Positions 13,023 through 19,639 of a stretch of DNA of 19,639 nt are shown here, in pieces. The position numbers and the translations under genes are program-made. Source of the stretch: an uncultured Clostridia bacterium (GTDB lineage Bacteria; Bacillota; Clostridia; Oscillospirales; CAG-272); assembly GCA_946641795.1 (NCBI GenBank), contig CAMPBZ010000006.1, positions 1 to 19,639 on the forward strand, read 5' to 3'. Under the pieces are notes generated by a model. That model made no database searches, was not told the origin of the DNA, and was given only the letters and a program-made list of their open reading frames with translations. Every line of letters starts with the position of its first letter. Positions within the stretch are counted from its first letter, which is position 1.

Positions 13023-14181
13023 ATGCGGGCAGATCCAGATCGCTCAACAGCGACTTGATCTGTTCTTTTTGTCCGGGGTCAACGCCCAGGTTGGTTTTAA
13101 CCTCTTTGCGGATGGTTTTCATTTTGCCTTTTTTGAACAGGGTGAACCAGCGGCGGATCTCGTACAGCGGCTGCAAAATCCGCTTGCCTTTCAGGCTTGG
13201 ATACTTGACGATCAATAAATCGTACGGCAGCCAGATGCGGTTGAGCAAATTGCCGAACCTTCCCCGCTTGACAATGCGGATGGCCTCGCGGTTTTCCAAA
13301 CTGCCGTAAACGCCTGCCGAAAGAATGTAGTTTTCCATCCGGCGCGTCAGCTCGTCGTGCTCCCCGCCCGAAAACCAAACCTGCCACAGCCGGGCAAAGT
13401 TTGCTTCAAAGGTGGTCAGCCCCGCCTCCTGGATCAGGCCTTGGTAAACCGCGCGGTCATAGGGAACTTTTTGCTCCAAAAGGAACTGGTCGATCAGCGG
13501 GCGAACACCGCATCCGCCCCCTTTGAAATGGTAGGCGGCGTGGGCGACCGAGTGGAAAACGAGAAACGCGGTTTGGAAACGGTAACAACAGGAGCCTTCC
13601 TTGACCGGCTCGGCGTATTCCCAGCATTTTTTCAAAACGCGATCCAGCGTTTCGGTATGCTCCTCAATGGAAAAATGCAGTTCCAGATGCACACCGGCGG
13701 GCGAAAACATAGAGAGCTCGTGGTAAGCCTGCTTTTCAAAGCGGTAGCCCAAATCCTTCATCAGCAGTTCTTTGGCGCGTTTGACGTCCTCCTTGCGGAT
13801 CAGAACGTCAATATCGCAGCTGGTGCGCATCCAGGGTTCGGGATACAAGCGGCGGATGACGGCGCCTTTGAGCGGCAAAAAACGGATTTGCTCTTTTTGA
13901 AAGGCGGAGGCAATGGTTTTCAACTCCCCCTCGAACAATTGTGCGCGCAAAACCGCCTCGCAAAACACCTCGTCAAAGGCGTTTTTCGGCGTCTCCGGCA
14001 CCGGCAGTTCCTCTCGCGCGATCAGATCGCCCAAAAGGTGGGCGACGTCGTGATGCTTGGAAAGAGAGAGGAGCCGGTTCCAATCCTCTTCGGTCATTCC
14101 CGCGGAAAAATCCGCAGGCAACGGCTCGCCCGTCAGCTCGCTTTTCAACATTTGCAGCATCTTTTGGCTTACTTGTTCCAT
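13021..14181 (-). CDS. NTP_transf_5 family nucleotidyltransferase-like protein
   Basis: The 386-residue protein carries the polymerase-beta-like nucleotidyltransferase core of the NTP_transf_5 family. FLPLKGAVIRRLYPEPWMR (101-119) is followed by the metal-binding pair in SCDIDVLI (D123/D125), and a third acidic strand is in VHLELHFSI. The C-terminal half is helical with a basic tail (KGKMKTIRKEVK). Family members are known from surface-polysaccharide and antibiotic-biosynthesis loci, and their substrates are mostly undefined. Start ATG 14181 is preceded by AAAGGAGGA. It lies 31 bases after a PHP-domain gene with no promoter in between, so the two are probably one transcript. No glycosyltransferase is adjacent, which leaves the substrate open. 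Confidence 0.82.
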   Translation of the reverse strand: MEQVSQKMLQMLKSELTGEPLPADFSAGMTEEDWNRLLSLSKHHDVAHLLGDLIAREELPVPETPKNAFDEVFCEAVLRAQLFEGELKTIASAFQKEQIRFLPLKGAVIRRLYPEPWMRTSCDIDVLIRKEDVKRAKELLMKDLGYRFEKQAYHELSMFSPAGVHLELHFSIEEHTETLDRVLKKCWEYAEPVKEGSCCYRFQTAFLVFHSVAHAAYHFKGGGCGVRPLIDQFLLEQKVPYDRAVYQGLIQEAGLTTFEANFARLWQVWFSGGEHDELTRRMENYILSAGVYGSLENREAIRIVKRGRFGNLLNRIWLPYDLLIVKYPSLKGKRILQPLYEIRRWFTLFKKGKMKTIRKEVKTNLGVDPGQKEQIKSLLSDLDLPA

Positions 14182-14212
14182 GGCTCCTCCTTTCCGGAAT
14201 ATTCCTTCGTTT

Positions 14213-15229
14213 TTAGTCTCTGTAATCGAAAATGGGCTGCGACCAGGCGCGGTTGCCCTCGGTATCGATCAGGGTGATGCGGGCGTAAACGCCGGGCACC
14301 AGGTTGGAAAGATCAAACTCGGCGCCTTCCAGCGTGGTTTCGCCTGCGGCGGGATAAGCCGAAAAGCCCCTGCGGCCGCCGGTGTTGACCATAATTTTGC
14401 GGACCGGCGAGCATTCTACGCGCAGTTTGCCGTCCTCCATTTCGATATGGCGGAACATCGGGCCGGTGGAAGCGTAGCATTTGCCCTCTTCCAGCGCTTT
14501 GACCACGGCTTCCTGCGTCAGCGCCTCGGCCTGAATGACGGTAAAGCCGCCGAACGAATCGCTCCAATGAGAATCCAGCGGGGCCTCGTTGTGGTTATCG
14601 TCCGAGGAGGTTGCCACCCAGCGCACGCCGGCGCGCAAAAGCTCATCCCAAAGCTGGGTATCAAATTCATCGTACCCGGCAACGAAATTGCCGTGGTTGT
14701 AAATTTCCAAAAGGGTCACGTTTTTGAGGGGAAGATAATCCTTTGCCGTTTGCAACGACCAGACGGGGTGGTTGATTTGCGCAATGTAGCCGGCCTCGGC
14801 ATAGGCGTTGATGACCTGGGGCATATTTTCGTAGGTGCGGACAAAGTCCTCGCCGCCGATGTGCGCCTGCGTGCGGCGCAGTTCCTCAACCAGTTTTCCG
14901 TGGCGGATATGCTTGGGGTTATAGCACGGAATGGCGGTCAGCCCCGAAACACGCGGGTAAAAATTGATGTGGAAGCAGGCTTCCTTCGGGTAGCCGTCCG
15001 GCTTGTAAACGTCAATTTCCGAGCCGATCATGGCAAGAAAGTTCTCGTCGTTCAGGTCGCTGTGGTCGTACATGACGTTGTGGTCGGTGTAGGCAACGAT
15101 CTGATAGCCCTTTTCCTGATAGATTTTTTTGACCTGCTCGGGGGTGAGAACGCCGTCCGAATAGGTGGTGTGGCAATGCAGATTGGCTTTGAACTGATTG
15201 CCCGATTTGGAAAAATAGATTTTTTTCAC
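14213..15229 (-). CDS. PHP-domain metal-dependent phosphoesterase with C-terminal beta domain
   Basis: The 338-residue protein starts with the PHP signature NLHCHTTYSDG (16-26), followed by AYTDHN (46-51), GSEIDV (69-74) and INHPVW, which supply the metal-binding His/Asp/Glu residues of this phosphoesterase superfamily. After about residue 250 the catalytic barrel gives way to a short beta-rich tail (MVNTGGRRGFSAYPA, then VYARITLIDTEGNRAWSQP) that resembles the C-terminal Ig-like module of CehA/McbA-type PHP enzymes. No signal peptide is visible. The start is GTG 15229 with GGAGG 9 bases upstream and a near-consensus promoter. The gene heads a two-gene unit with the nucleotidyltransferase-like protein. 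Substrate is unknown; a nucleotide or sugar phosphate is only a guess. Confidence 0.85.
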   Translation of the reverse strand: MKKIYFSKSGNQFKANLHCHTTYSDGVLTPEQVKKIYQEKGYQIVAYTDHNVMYDHSDLNDENFLAMIGSEIDVYKPDGYPKEACFHINFYPRVSGLTAIPCYNPKHIRHGKLVEELRRTQAHIGGEDFVRTYENMPQVINAYAEAGYIAQINHPVWSLQTAKDYLPLKNVTLLEIYNHGNFVAGYDEFDTQLWDELLRAGVRWVATSSDDNHNEAPLDSHWSDSFGGFTVIQAEALTQEAVVKALEEGKCYASTGPMFRHIEMEDGKLRVECSPVRKIMVNTGGRRGFSAYPAAGETTLEGAEFDLSNLVPGVYARITLIDTEGNRAWSQPIFDYRD

Positions 15230-15267
15230 AAGAGGGTTCCTCCAAAAGGGATTTGCTTTACGTAAAT

Positions 15268-15296
15268 ATTATAATCTCAAAGGAGAAAAAAGTCAA
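15268..15296 (-). promoter_or_regulatory. Promoter of the PHP/nucleotidyltransferase unit
   Basis: On the minus strand TTGACT (15296-15291), 17-base spacer, TATAAT (15273-15268). It is divergent from the rpsU promoter about 60 bases away. Confidence 0.82.
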
Positions 15297-15355
15297 GCCT
15301 TTCGGCCGCGTTGCCGCAGAATTGCACAGTTTTTTCAAAAAAAGAGAAAAAGCTC

Positions 15356-15384
15356 TTGACAGACGGAGAAAAATCGTGTATAAT
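15356..15384 (+). promoter_or_regulatory. Perfect consensus promoter of rpsU
   Basis: TTGACA (15356-15361), 17-base spacer, TATAAT (15379-15384). The exact match fits a highly expressed ribosomal protein. The leader of about 60 bases contains a small CGCC/GGCG hairpin near 15398-15412, with no recognisable riboswitch. Confidence 0.92.
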
Positions 15385-15451
15385 TGCAAAGGTATCGCGC
15401 CGAGAAAGGCGACGATCCCAATTGTTCGGCACCGTGAAGGGGGGGAGAAAA

Positions 15452-15628
15452 ATGGCAGAAATTCGAGTGAAGGAAGGCGAATCCTTGGATAGCGCTCTTC
15501 GTCGCTTTAAGCGTGCAACCGCCCGTTCCGGCGTTCTCGCGGAACTCCGCAAAAGAGAGCATTACGAAAAACCGAGCGTAAAACGCAAGAAGAAATCCGA
15601 AGCTGCAAGAAAGCGCAAGTATAAATAA
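15452..15628 (+). CDS. rpsU: 30S ribosomal protein S21
   Basis: The 58-residue basic protein of the small ribosomal subunit, located near the 3' end of 16S rRNA, is recognisable by its opening AEIRVKEGESLDSALRRFKR, the ELRKREHYEKPSVKRKKK centre and the Lys/Arg-rich end (ARKRKYK). Length is normal for Firmicutes. Start ATG 15452 is preceded by a G-rich site (AAGGGGGGGAG). It has a consensus promoter and a strong terminator 9 bases after the stop, so it is monocistronic; the yqeY gene that often follows rpsU in Firmicutes is absent here. Confidence 0.97.
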   Translation: MAEIRVKEGESLDSALRRFKRATARSGVLAELRKREHYEKPSVKRKKKSEAARKRKYK

Positions 15629-15637
15629 ACCAAGCGC

Positions 15638-15680
15638 AAAAGAAGAGGCGAGCCGCAAAGGCTCGCCTCTTCTTTTTATT
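15638..15680. terminator. Strong terminator after rpsU, shared with nth
   Basis: A 17-bp stem (about 15638-15654 with 15660-15676, core GAAGAGGCGAGCC/GGCTCGCCTCTTC) around a GCAAA loop, followed by TTTTTATTTT. The last T's hold the stop codon of the convergent nth gene (15676-15678). The A-run on the other side is short, so termination is probably stronger in the plus direction. Confidence 0.95.
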
Positions 15681-16329
15681 TTGCTTTCAGCCGGTGCTCG
15701 CAAAGGTCGCAAAGCTCGCATTCGGCACACTTCGGCGCACGCGCCGCACAAACATCGCGCCCGAACTGCACAATGCGATGGCAAAAATCGCTGCGCGTTT
15801 TTGGCGGCAGAAATTCGTCCATAATTTTCTCCACGCGCACGGGGTCTTTGAGCGTTTCCGGGTACATTCCGAAACGCCCGCAAATGCGGATGCAATGCGT
15901 ATCGGCAACCGTGCCGCCGGTATGGTAAACATCGCCGAGGAGCAGGTTTGCCACCTTGCGCCCCACGCCGGGAAATTTGAGCAATTCCTCCATCCTGTCC
16001 GGCAGAACGCCGCCGTAATCTTCGGTCAGCATCCGGCAGGCGTCCTTGATATTCTGCGCCTTAACGCGGAACAACCCGCAGGGGCGGACGATTTCTTCAA
16101 TTTGGGCAAGTTCCCCTTCACCCAGCGCTTTTGCGGTGGGAAATTTGGCAAACAGCTCGCGGCAGACGAGATTGACGCGCGCGTCGGTACACTGTGCCGA
16201 AAGGCGGCCCATTACCAGCAATTTCCAAGGCTCGCCGTCCCATTCCAGCGCGCAGAGCGCCTCCGGGTAGCGCGCTTCCAGGCGCTCGGCAATTTGCACC
16301 ATACGCGCCTGTTTTTGCGCCTTATTCAT
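15676..16329 (-). CDS. nth: Endonuclease III (DNA glycosylase/AP lyase)
   Basis: The 217-residue base excision repair enzyme removes oxidised pyrimidines and cleaves at the abasic site. The helix-hairpin-helix is LLKFPGVGRK (116-125) with catalytic lysine K125, the catalytic aspartate is D143 in VADTHC, and a [4Fe-4S] cluster is bound by C194-x6-C201-x2-C204-x5-C210. An extra cysteine (C207) sits inside the loop. Length and order are normal. Start ATG 16329 overlaps the end of the upstream lipoprotein gene by 8 bases (ATGAATAA), and its GGAG ribosome site lies within that gene, implying translational coupling; M10 is a less likely alternative. Further upstream on the same strand is pcrA. Confidence 0.95.
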   Translation of the reverse strand: MNKAQKQARMVQIAERLEARYPEALCALEWDGEPWKLLVMGRLSAQCTDARVNLVCRELFAKFPTAKALGEGELAQIEEIVRPCGLFRVKAQNIKDACRMLTEDYGGVLPDRMEELLKFPGVGRKVANLLLGDVYHTGGTVADTHCIRICGRFGMYPETLKDPVRVEKIMDEFLPPKTRSDFCHRIVQFGRDVCAARAPKCAECELCDLCEHRLKAK

Positions 16330-18220
16330 CTTCCGGCTCCAAGGCGGGGATCAACTCCGCAATTTTGGCCTTGGCCTGCTCCCAAAGCGCTTCGCGCTCC
16401 TCGGTCGTCATCCAGAACAAATCGGTATATTCCGGAATTTCGGAAAGCGGATCGTCGGTTTCGCAAACGGTAATTTGAACGATGGGCAACGGAACGGCCT
16501 TGCCGTTCACGGTGAGCGTAAGATCAGAAACGACTTGCAAACCGTCCTTCTCTTGATAGGTAATGGTTGCGCGGGTGGTTTCGGTTTCGGGGAGATACCC
16601 TTCGCCCGTTTTCATAACCGTACGGGTAAACACGGCGGTGCCGTAGGCTTCCGGGATCGTCAGCTCATAAACGGCGCGCAGAATATCCGAATTGGGAATG
16701 ACAAACCCGTTGTACTCCAAGCTGATTTTGCGGCCGGTTGCCGTTTTGCGGTTGGAAAGGCTGACCAGGTTGCCCAAAAGCGGCAGTTGAACCGAAAGGG
16801 CAAACTCGGTGCCGGGGGTTGCGCCCAGTTCCAGAACAACGGTGATCGGAATACCCTGGATGCGGATGGCCGCCTCCACGCGAACGATCTCCTCATTCTC
16901 GTTCAAAAAGATCGAAAAATCGCCGGTGATGTTGGAAAGCAGGCTTTTGATAACATCCAACAGCGCGGTCAGCTGTTCGGGGGAAACGGTTACAAGATCT
17001 TCGGGATTTTCGGGAATGTCCAGCTCCGGGATCATACCCGCAACCGGGGAATTTTGCAACAATTTCAGCACTTCCGGCAGATACGGGTAAACTTTTTCAA
17101 GCGCCGCGTTGAGATCGTCGCTGTTTTCGATCAGCTCGTAAAGCGGATCGAGCTGATCCGAAAAATCGCTTTTCGTCAAGGTCAACGTCAGGCGAGTAGC
17201 GGCAATTTTTGCACCGAGCGAGGTGGTTTGCTCTTGGCTCTCGGCAATTTCCAAATACTCCTGCGCAAACGCCACCAGCTCCTCAAAAGCGGAAGAAAGT
17301 GCGGGTTCAATGTCAAATTCGCCGGGCTCATCGGGATCAGCCTCACCGGGCTCACCGGGCTCATCGGGCTCGCCGGAAATCAGGCTGCCGAGGTCGAGGC
17401 CGTTTCCGCTGACGAGCATTGCGGCAATGGCGGAAACGATTTGCCCCAGTTGCTCGTTTTCCCAAACCTCGGCCGGGACCATTTGCAGGATCAGGAACGG
17501 CAGCGTTTGCATACTGACGCCGTAAGTGCCGCCGAGCAACGCACGGCTCCCGACCGCAACGGCGTTGGAAAGGTCGTACCAGACGGCGGCGTCAACCGCA
17601 TCCTCCCCTTCTCCGGCAGAAAATTCCAGGGCGCCGGCCGCTTCCTGCAACCGGATTTTGACGTACAGGTCGGGTTGAGGCTCCTCGGCCGCGGGATTTT
17701 CCGTAACCGAAAGTTCGATCCATCCGTTTGCCGCCGCGTTTCTCAACGCCTGCAAAAATGGGCTTTCGGTTTGCGCGCCGGCAACGGTTTGAGCCGTTTT
17801 TTCGGCCGCGCGGCCGATTTTTTGATACCGCTCGGCATTGATTGCCGGATCAACCGGTTCCGGGTCTTCGGGCGTGGGATCATCCGGCGTGGGATCATCC
17901 GGTGTGGGATCGTCCGGTGTGGGATCATCCGGCGTGGGATCGTCCGGCGTGGGATCATCCGGCGTGGGATCGTCCGGCGTGGGATCGTCCGGCGTGGGAT
18001 CGTCCGGCGTGGGATCGTCCGGCGTCAGATCGGTCGGGTCGGGGTCTTCGGTGGTTTTTCCATCCGGCACCGGCACCTGATCCGAGGGGTCGGACGACTG
18101 GTCGGTGTTCTCGTTGCGCTGTTCCGGCGCCACCTCCTGTTTGACGGCGCAGGCCGTTGCCAACAGCGGGGCAAACAGAACGGAAAGGCAGAGCAAAAGT
18201 GCAAGGATCCTGTTTTTCAT
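16322..18220 (-). CDS. Large lipoprotein with a TPDDP-repeat stalk, unknown function
   Basis: The 632-residue protein has a signal sequence (MKNRILALLLCLSVLFAPLL) and a likely lipidation site at C24 in ATAC; the -3 residue is Ala rather than Leu. An acidic Pro-rich segment follows (about 25-125) with ten TPDDP units plus one TPEDP, which probably forms an extended stalk through the cell wall. The remainder (about 130-632) is a long mixed alpha/beta ectodomain with a second short acidic Gly/Pro/Glu stretch (GEPDEPGEPGE, about 284-305). Strands such as FSIFLNENEEIVRVEAAIRI and KISLEYNGFVIPN suggest a large lipid- or ligand-binding beta fold, but I do not recognise a family. Start ATG 18220 has GAGGAGG upstream. 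It lies 18 bases after pcrA and overlaps nth. Confidence 0.85.
   Translation of the reverse strand: MKNRILALLLCLSVLFAPLLATACAVKQEVAPEQRNENTDQSSDPSDQVPVPDGKTTEDPDPTDLTPDDPTPDDPTPDDPTPDDPTPDDPTPDDPTPDDPTPDDPTPDDPTPDDPTPEDPEPVDPAINAERYQKIGRAAEKTAQTVAGAQTESPFLQALRNAAANGWIELSVTENPAAEEPQPDLYVKIRLQEAAGALEFSAGEGEDAVDAAVWYDLSNAVAVGSRALLGGTYGVSMQTLPFLILQMVPAEVWENEQLGQIVSAIAAMLVSGNGLDLGSLISGEPDEPGEPGEADPDEPGEFDIEPALSSAFEELVAFAQEYLEIAESQEQTTSLGAKIAATRLTLTLTKSDFSDQLDPLYELIENSDDLNAALEKVYPYLPEVLKLLQNSPVAGMIPELDIPENPEDLVTVSPEQLTALLDVIKSLLSNITGDFSIFLNENEEIVRVEAAIRIQGIPITVVLELGATPGTEFALSVQLPLLGNLVSLSNRKTATGRKISLEYNGFVIPNSDILRAVYELTIPEAYGTAVFTRTVMKTGEGYLPETETTRATITYQEKDGLQVVSDLTLTVNGKAVPLPIVQITVCETDDPLSEIPEYTDLFWMTTEEREALWEQAKAKIAELIPALEPEDE
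17866..18030. repeat. 15-bp tandem repeat array coding for TPDDP
   Basis: Eleven head-to-tail 15-bp units, ten nearly identical (17881-18030; plus-strand form CRTCCGGYGTGGGAT) and one diverged (17866-17880). Most variation falls at two third-codon positions (A/G and C/T); the last unit also changes GGG to CAG. All units are in frame, so copy number can change by slippage without frameshift. Confidence 0.95.
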
Positions 18221-18238
18221 TTTTTAATCCTCCTCTGT

Positions 18239-19639
18239 TTACAGTTTGGTCAATCGCGCATAGGAAGCCATCAGTTTTTTGGTTCCCGTGCGGTCGAATG
18301 CAATTTCATAGAGATAATCGGCGCCCATCGGCTTGACCGAAAGGATCTCCCCTTCGCCGAAGTTGGAATGCTTGACGCGGTCGCCCGGCGCAAACACAAC
18401 GCCCGGCGTTTTCTTTTCCGGCGTTCCGCTCTTTTCCGGGCGGTAGGTGTCGTCGTGGTAGTAGGTCTTTACCCTTGCCGGCGAGGAATACCCGGTATCC
18501 CAAACGCGGTAGCCGGCATCCTGCCCCGGCGCGCGCTTGGGGGGGCTCCGGCGCTCGATCAATTCCTTCGGGATCTCTTTGAGGAAGCGCGACTCTGGGT
18601 TCATACAGGTTCGGCCGTAGAAAAGGCGCGTGGAAGTACACAACAGGTAAAGCTCTTTTTTTGCGCGCGTTAGTGCAACGTAGGCAAGCCGGCGTTCCTC
18701 TTCCAGTTCGGCGGTGCCGCCGTCGATGGACTGCTGGCTGGGGAAAATGCCCTCCTCCATTCCCGGCAGGATGACCACCGGAAACTCCAACCCCTTGGCG
18801 CTGTGAACGGTCATCAGCACCACGGCGTCGGCGCTTTCGTCGTAGCGGTCAACGTCGGCAACCAGCGCAACTTCTTCCAAAAAGCCGCCCAGCGTGGGGC
18901 TTTCGTTCTCGCGCATATATTCGATGATCTGCGATTTCAATTCGTCCAGGTTTTCCAGCCGCTCGGCCTCCGGCGCGCCTTTGGCGATCCACATCTGGCG
19001 GTAGCCGGTCAAATCCAGCACGCGGTCGTAGAACACGTCCAGCGGGAGCGTTTCGGCCTCCTCGGTAAGTGTGTGGATAAGCGCCGCAAAGGCTTCCAGC
19101 GCGCCCTTTACGTTTCCGAGCGCGGCGAACTCGGCGGCGTGGTCAATCACGTCAAACTGCGAGCACCCCACCTCGGCGGCGATCAGCCCGATGGCCTCGG
19201 CCGATTTGGCCCCGATTTTGCGCGCGGGCTTGTTGAGAATGCGGGAAAGACGAAGATTATCATTGTGGTTATAGATTAACTGTAAGTAGGCAACCGCATC
19301 GCGGATCTCCTCGCGGTCGGCAAAGCGCGTGCCACCCAAAATGCGGTAAGGAATGGCGCTGCGCGCAAAAGCTTTTTCTAGGTTTTGCGACTGCGCGTTC
19401 ATCCGGTACAGGATGGCAAAATCGCGGTAATGCGCCTCGCCGCGCGCCACCTTGGAGGTAACCAGCTCCACCACGCGGCGGGCTTCCTCGTTTTGGTCGT
19501 CGCAAAGAATGGTGCGGATCTTCTCGCCCCTGCCCTCGGCCGTCCAGAGCGTTTTGCCCATCCGCCCCTCGTTTTTGGCGATCACCGCGTTGGCCGCATC
19601 CAAAATGTTTTGCGAGGAGCGGTAGTTTTGTTCCAGCTT
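18239..19639 (-). CDS. pcrA: UvrD/PcrA-type superfamily 1 DNA helicase, C-terminal 466 residues (5' partial)
   Basis: The frame runs off the right edge of the window, and its start and Walker A motif lie outside. Visible helicase motifs are LEQNYRSSQNIL at the edge (motif IV), ILYRMNAQSQNLE, the motif V stretch TVHSAKGLEFPVV and motif VI RRLAYVALTRAKKELYL. The C-terminal tail ends in a Tudor-like module, FAPGDRVKHSNFGEGEIL, typical of PcrA and known in that family to contact RNA polymerase. PcrA is a 3'-5' helicase involved in nucleotide excision repair, removal of stalled polymerase and plasmid replication. The linker between core and tail (about 375-410 of the visible part) is long and basic. 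Stop 18239 is 18 bases before the lipoprotein start. Confidence 0.95.
   Translation of the reverse strand, partial: KLEQNYRSSQNILDAANAVIAKNEGRMGKTLWTAEGRGEKIRTILCDDQNEEARRVVELVTSKVARGEAHYRDFAILYRMNAQSQNLEKAFARSAIPYRILGGTRFADREEIRDAVAYLQLIYNHNDNLRLSRILNKPARKIGAKSAEAIGLIAAEVGCSQFDVIDHAAEFAALGNVKGALEAFAALIHTLTEEAETLPLDVFYDRVLDLTGYRQMWIAKGAPEAERLENLDELKSQIIEYMRENESPTLGGFLEEVALVADVDRYDESADAVVLMTVHSAKGLEFPVVILPGMEEGIFPSQQSIDGGTAELEEERRLAYVALTRAKKELYLLCTSTRLFYGRTCMNPESRFLKEIPKELIERRSPPKRAPGQDAGYRVWDTGYSSPARVKTYYHDDTYRPEKSGTPEKKTPGVVFAPGDRVKHSNFGEGEILSVKPMGADYLYEIAFDRTGTKKLMASYARLTKL

Noticed and set aside
15385..15451. Possible riboswitch or autoregulatory leader before rpsU
   Set aside because: Only a 4-bp stem is visible, with no recognisable conserved motif in about 65 bases.
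17866..18030. Possible CRISPR array
   Set aside because: The 15-bp units are contiguous with no spacers and are translated in frame as TPDDP, so this is a coding tandem repeat.
16475..18673. A very long open frame on the plus strand opposite the lipoprotein gene and the pcrA tail
   Set aside because: It lies antisense to two well-supported genes, has no ribosome binding site, and its Ile/Arg/Gly repeats simply mirror the TPDDP array. It is an open frame produced by codon bias and the in-frame repeat.
1..19639. Mobile elements, tRNA/rRNA genes, phage or defence systems
   Set aside because: No transposase, integrase, terminal inverted repeats, tRNA cloverleaf, rRNA stretch, toxin-antitoxin pair or known defence gene was recognised on either strand; all larger frames are accounted for by chromosomal genes.

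Overview
The window looks like chromosome from an anaerobic, Gram-positive, Clostridia-type Firmicute, perhaps an uncultured gut member of the Oscillospiraceae or Christensenellales. The signs are strong AAGGAGG-type ribosome binding sites before almost every gene, textbook sigma-A promoters (TTGACA-N17-TATAAT and close variants), two rubrerythrins, lipoproteins with Gram-positive style signals, and typical Firmicute families (YqeG phosphatase, DUF4177, LUD protein, PcrA, small S21). Base composition is moderate to GC-rich by eye. I see no rRNA, tRNA, insertion sequence, phage gene or CRISPR array. The placement is inference from gene families, not from a search.

Layout, left to right. (a) 1-3810: the tail of an acyltransferase-3 membrane protein (+); a DNA-deoxyinosine glycosylase (-) divergent from mscL (+); a two-gene alr-yqeG unit (-) divergent from a small lipoprotein (+). 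(b) 3821-5628: a six-helix membrane protein, thioredoxin and a long rubrerythrin (+). The first two have near-identical promoters. The rubrerythrin start is built into a terminator-like hairpin. (c) 5657-12297: a tightly spaced minus-strand run of SDR oxidoreductase, DUF4177 miniprotein, LUD protein, ABC half-exporter, DUF1854 protein and second ABC half-exporter. (d) 12378-12988: a second, normal-length rubrerythrin (+). (e) 13021-15229: a PHP-domain phosphoesterase and an NTP_transf_5 nucleotidyltransferase (-). (f) 15356-15628: monocistronic rpsU (+) with a consensus promoter and a strong terminator. (g) 15676-19639: pcrA (5' end beyond the window), a repeat-stalked lipoprotein and an endonuclease III (-), packed with an 18-nt gap and then an 8-nt overlap.

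Themes. DNA repair is represented by the deoxyinosine glycosylase, Nth and PcrA. Peroxide and oxygen defence is represented by thioredoxin and two rubrerythrins. The cell envelope is represented by Alr, MscL, two lipoproteins and the acyltransferase. The least explained module is the ABC/DUF1854/ABC cassette. Both half-transporters carry a related extra N-terminal domain, and one also has a zinc ribbon, so the complex looks like a sensor-equipped heterodimeric exporter of unknown substrate. The genome is compact: at three convergent junctions the T-run of the plus-strand terminator also supplies the stop codon of the opposing gene, and at four divergent junctions sigma-A promoter elements can be read for both genes, though only as a bare -10 for the small lipoprotein.
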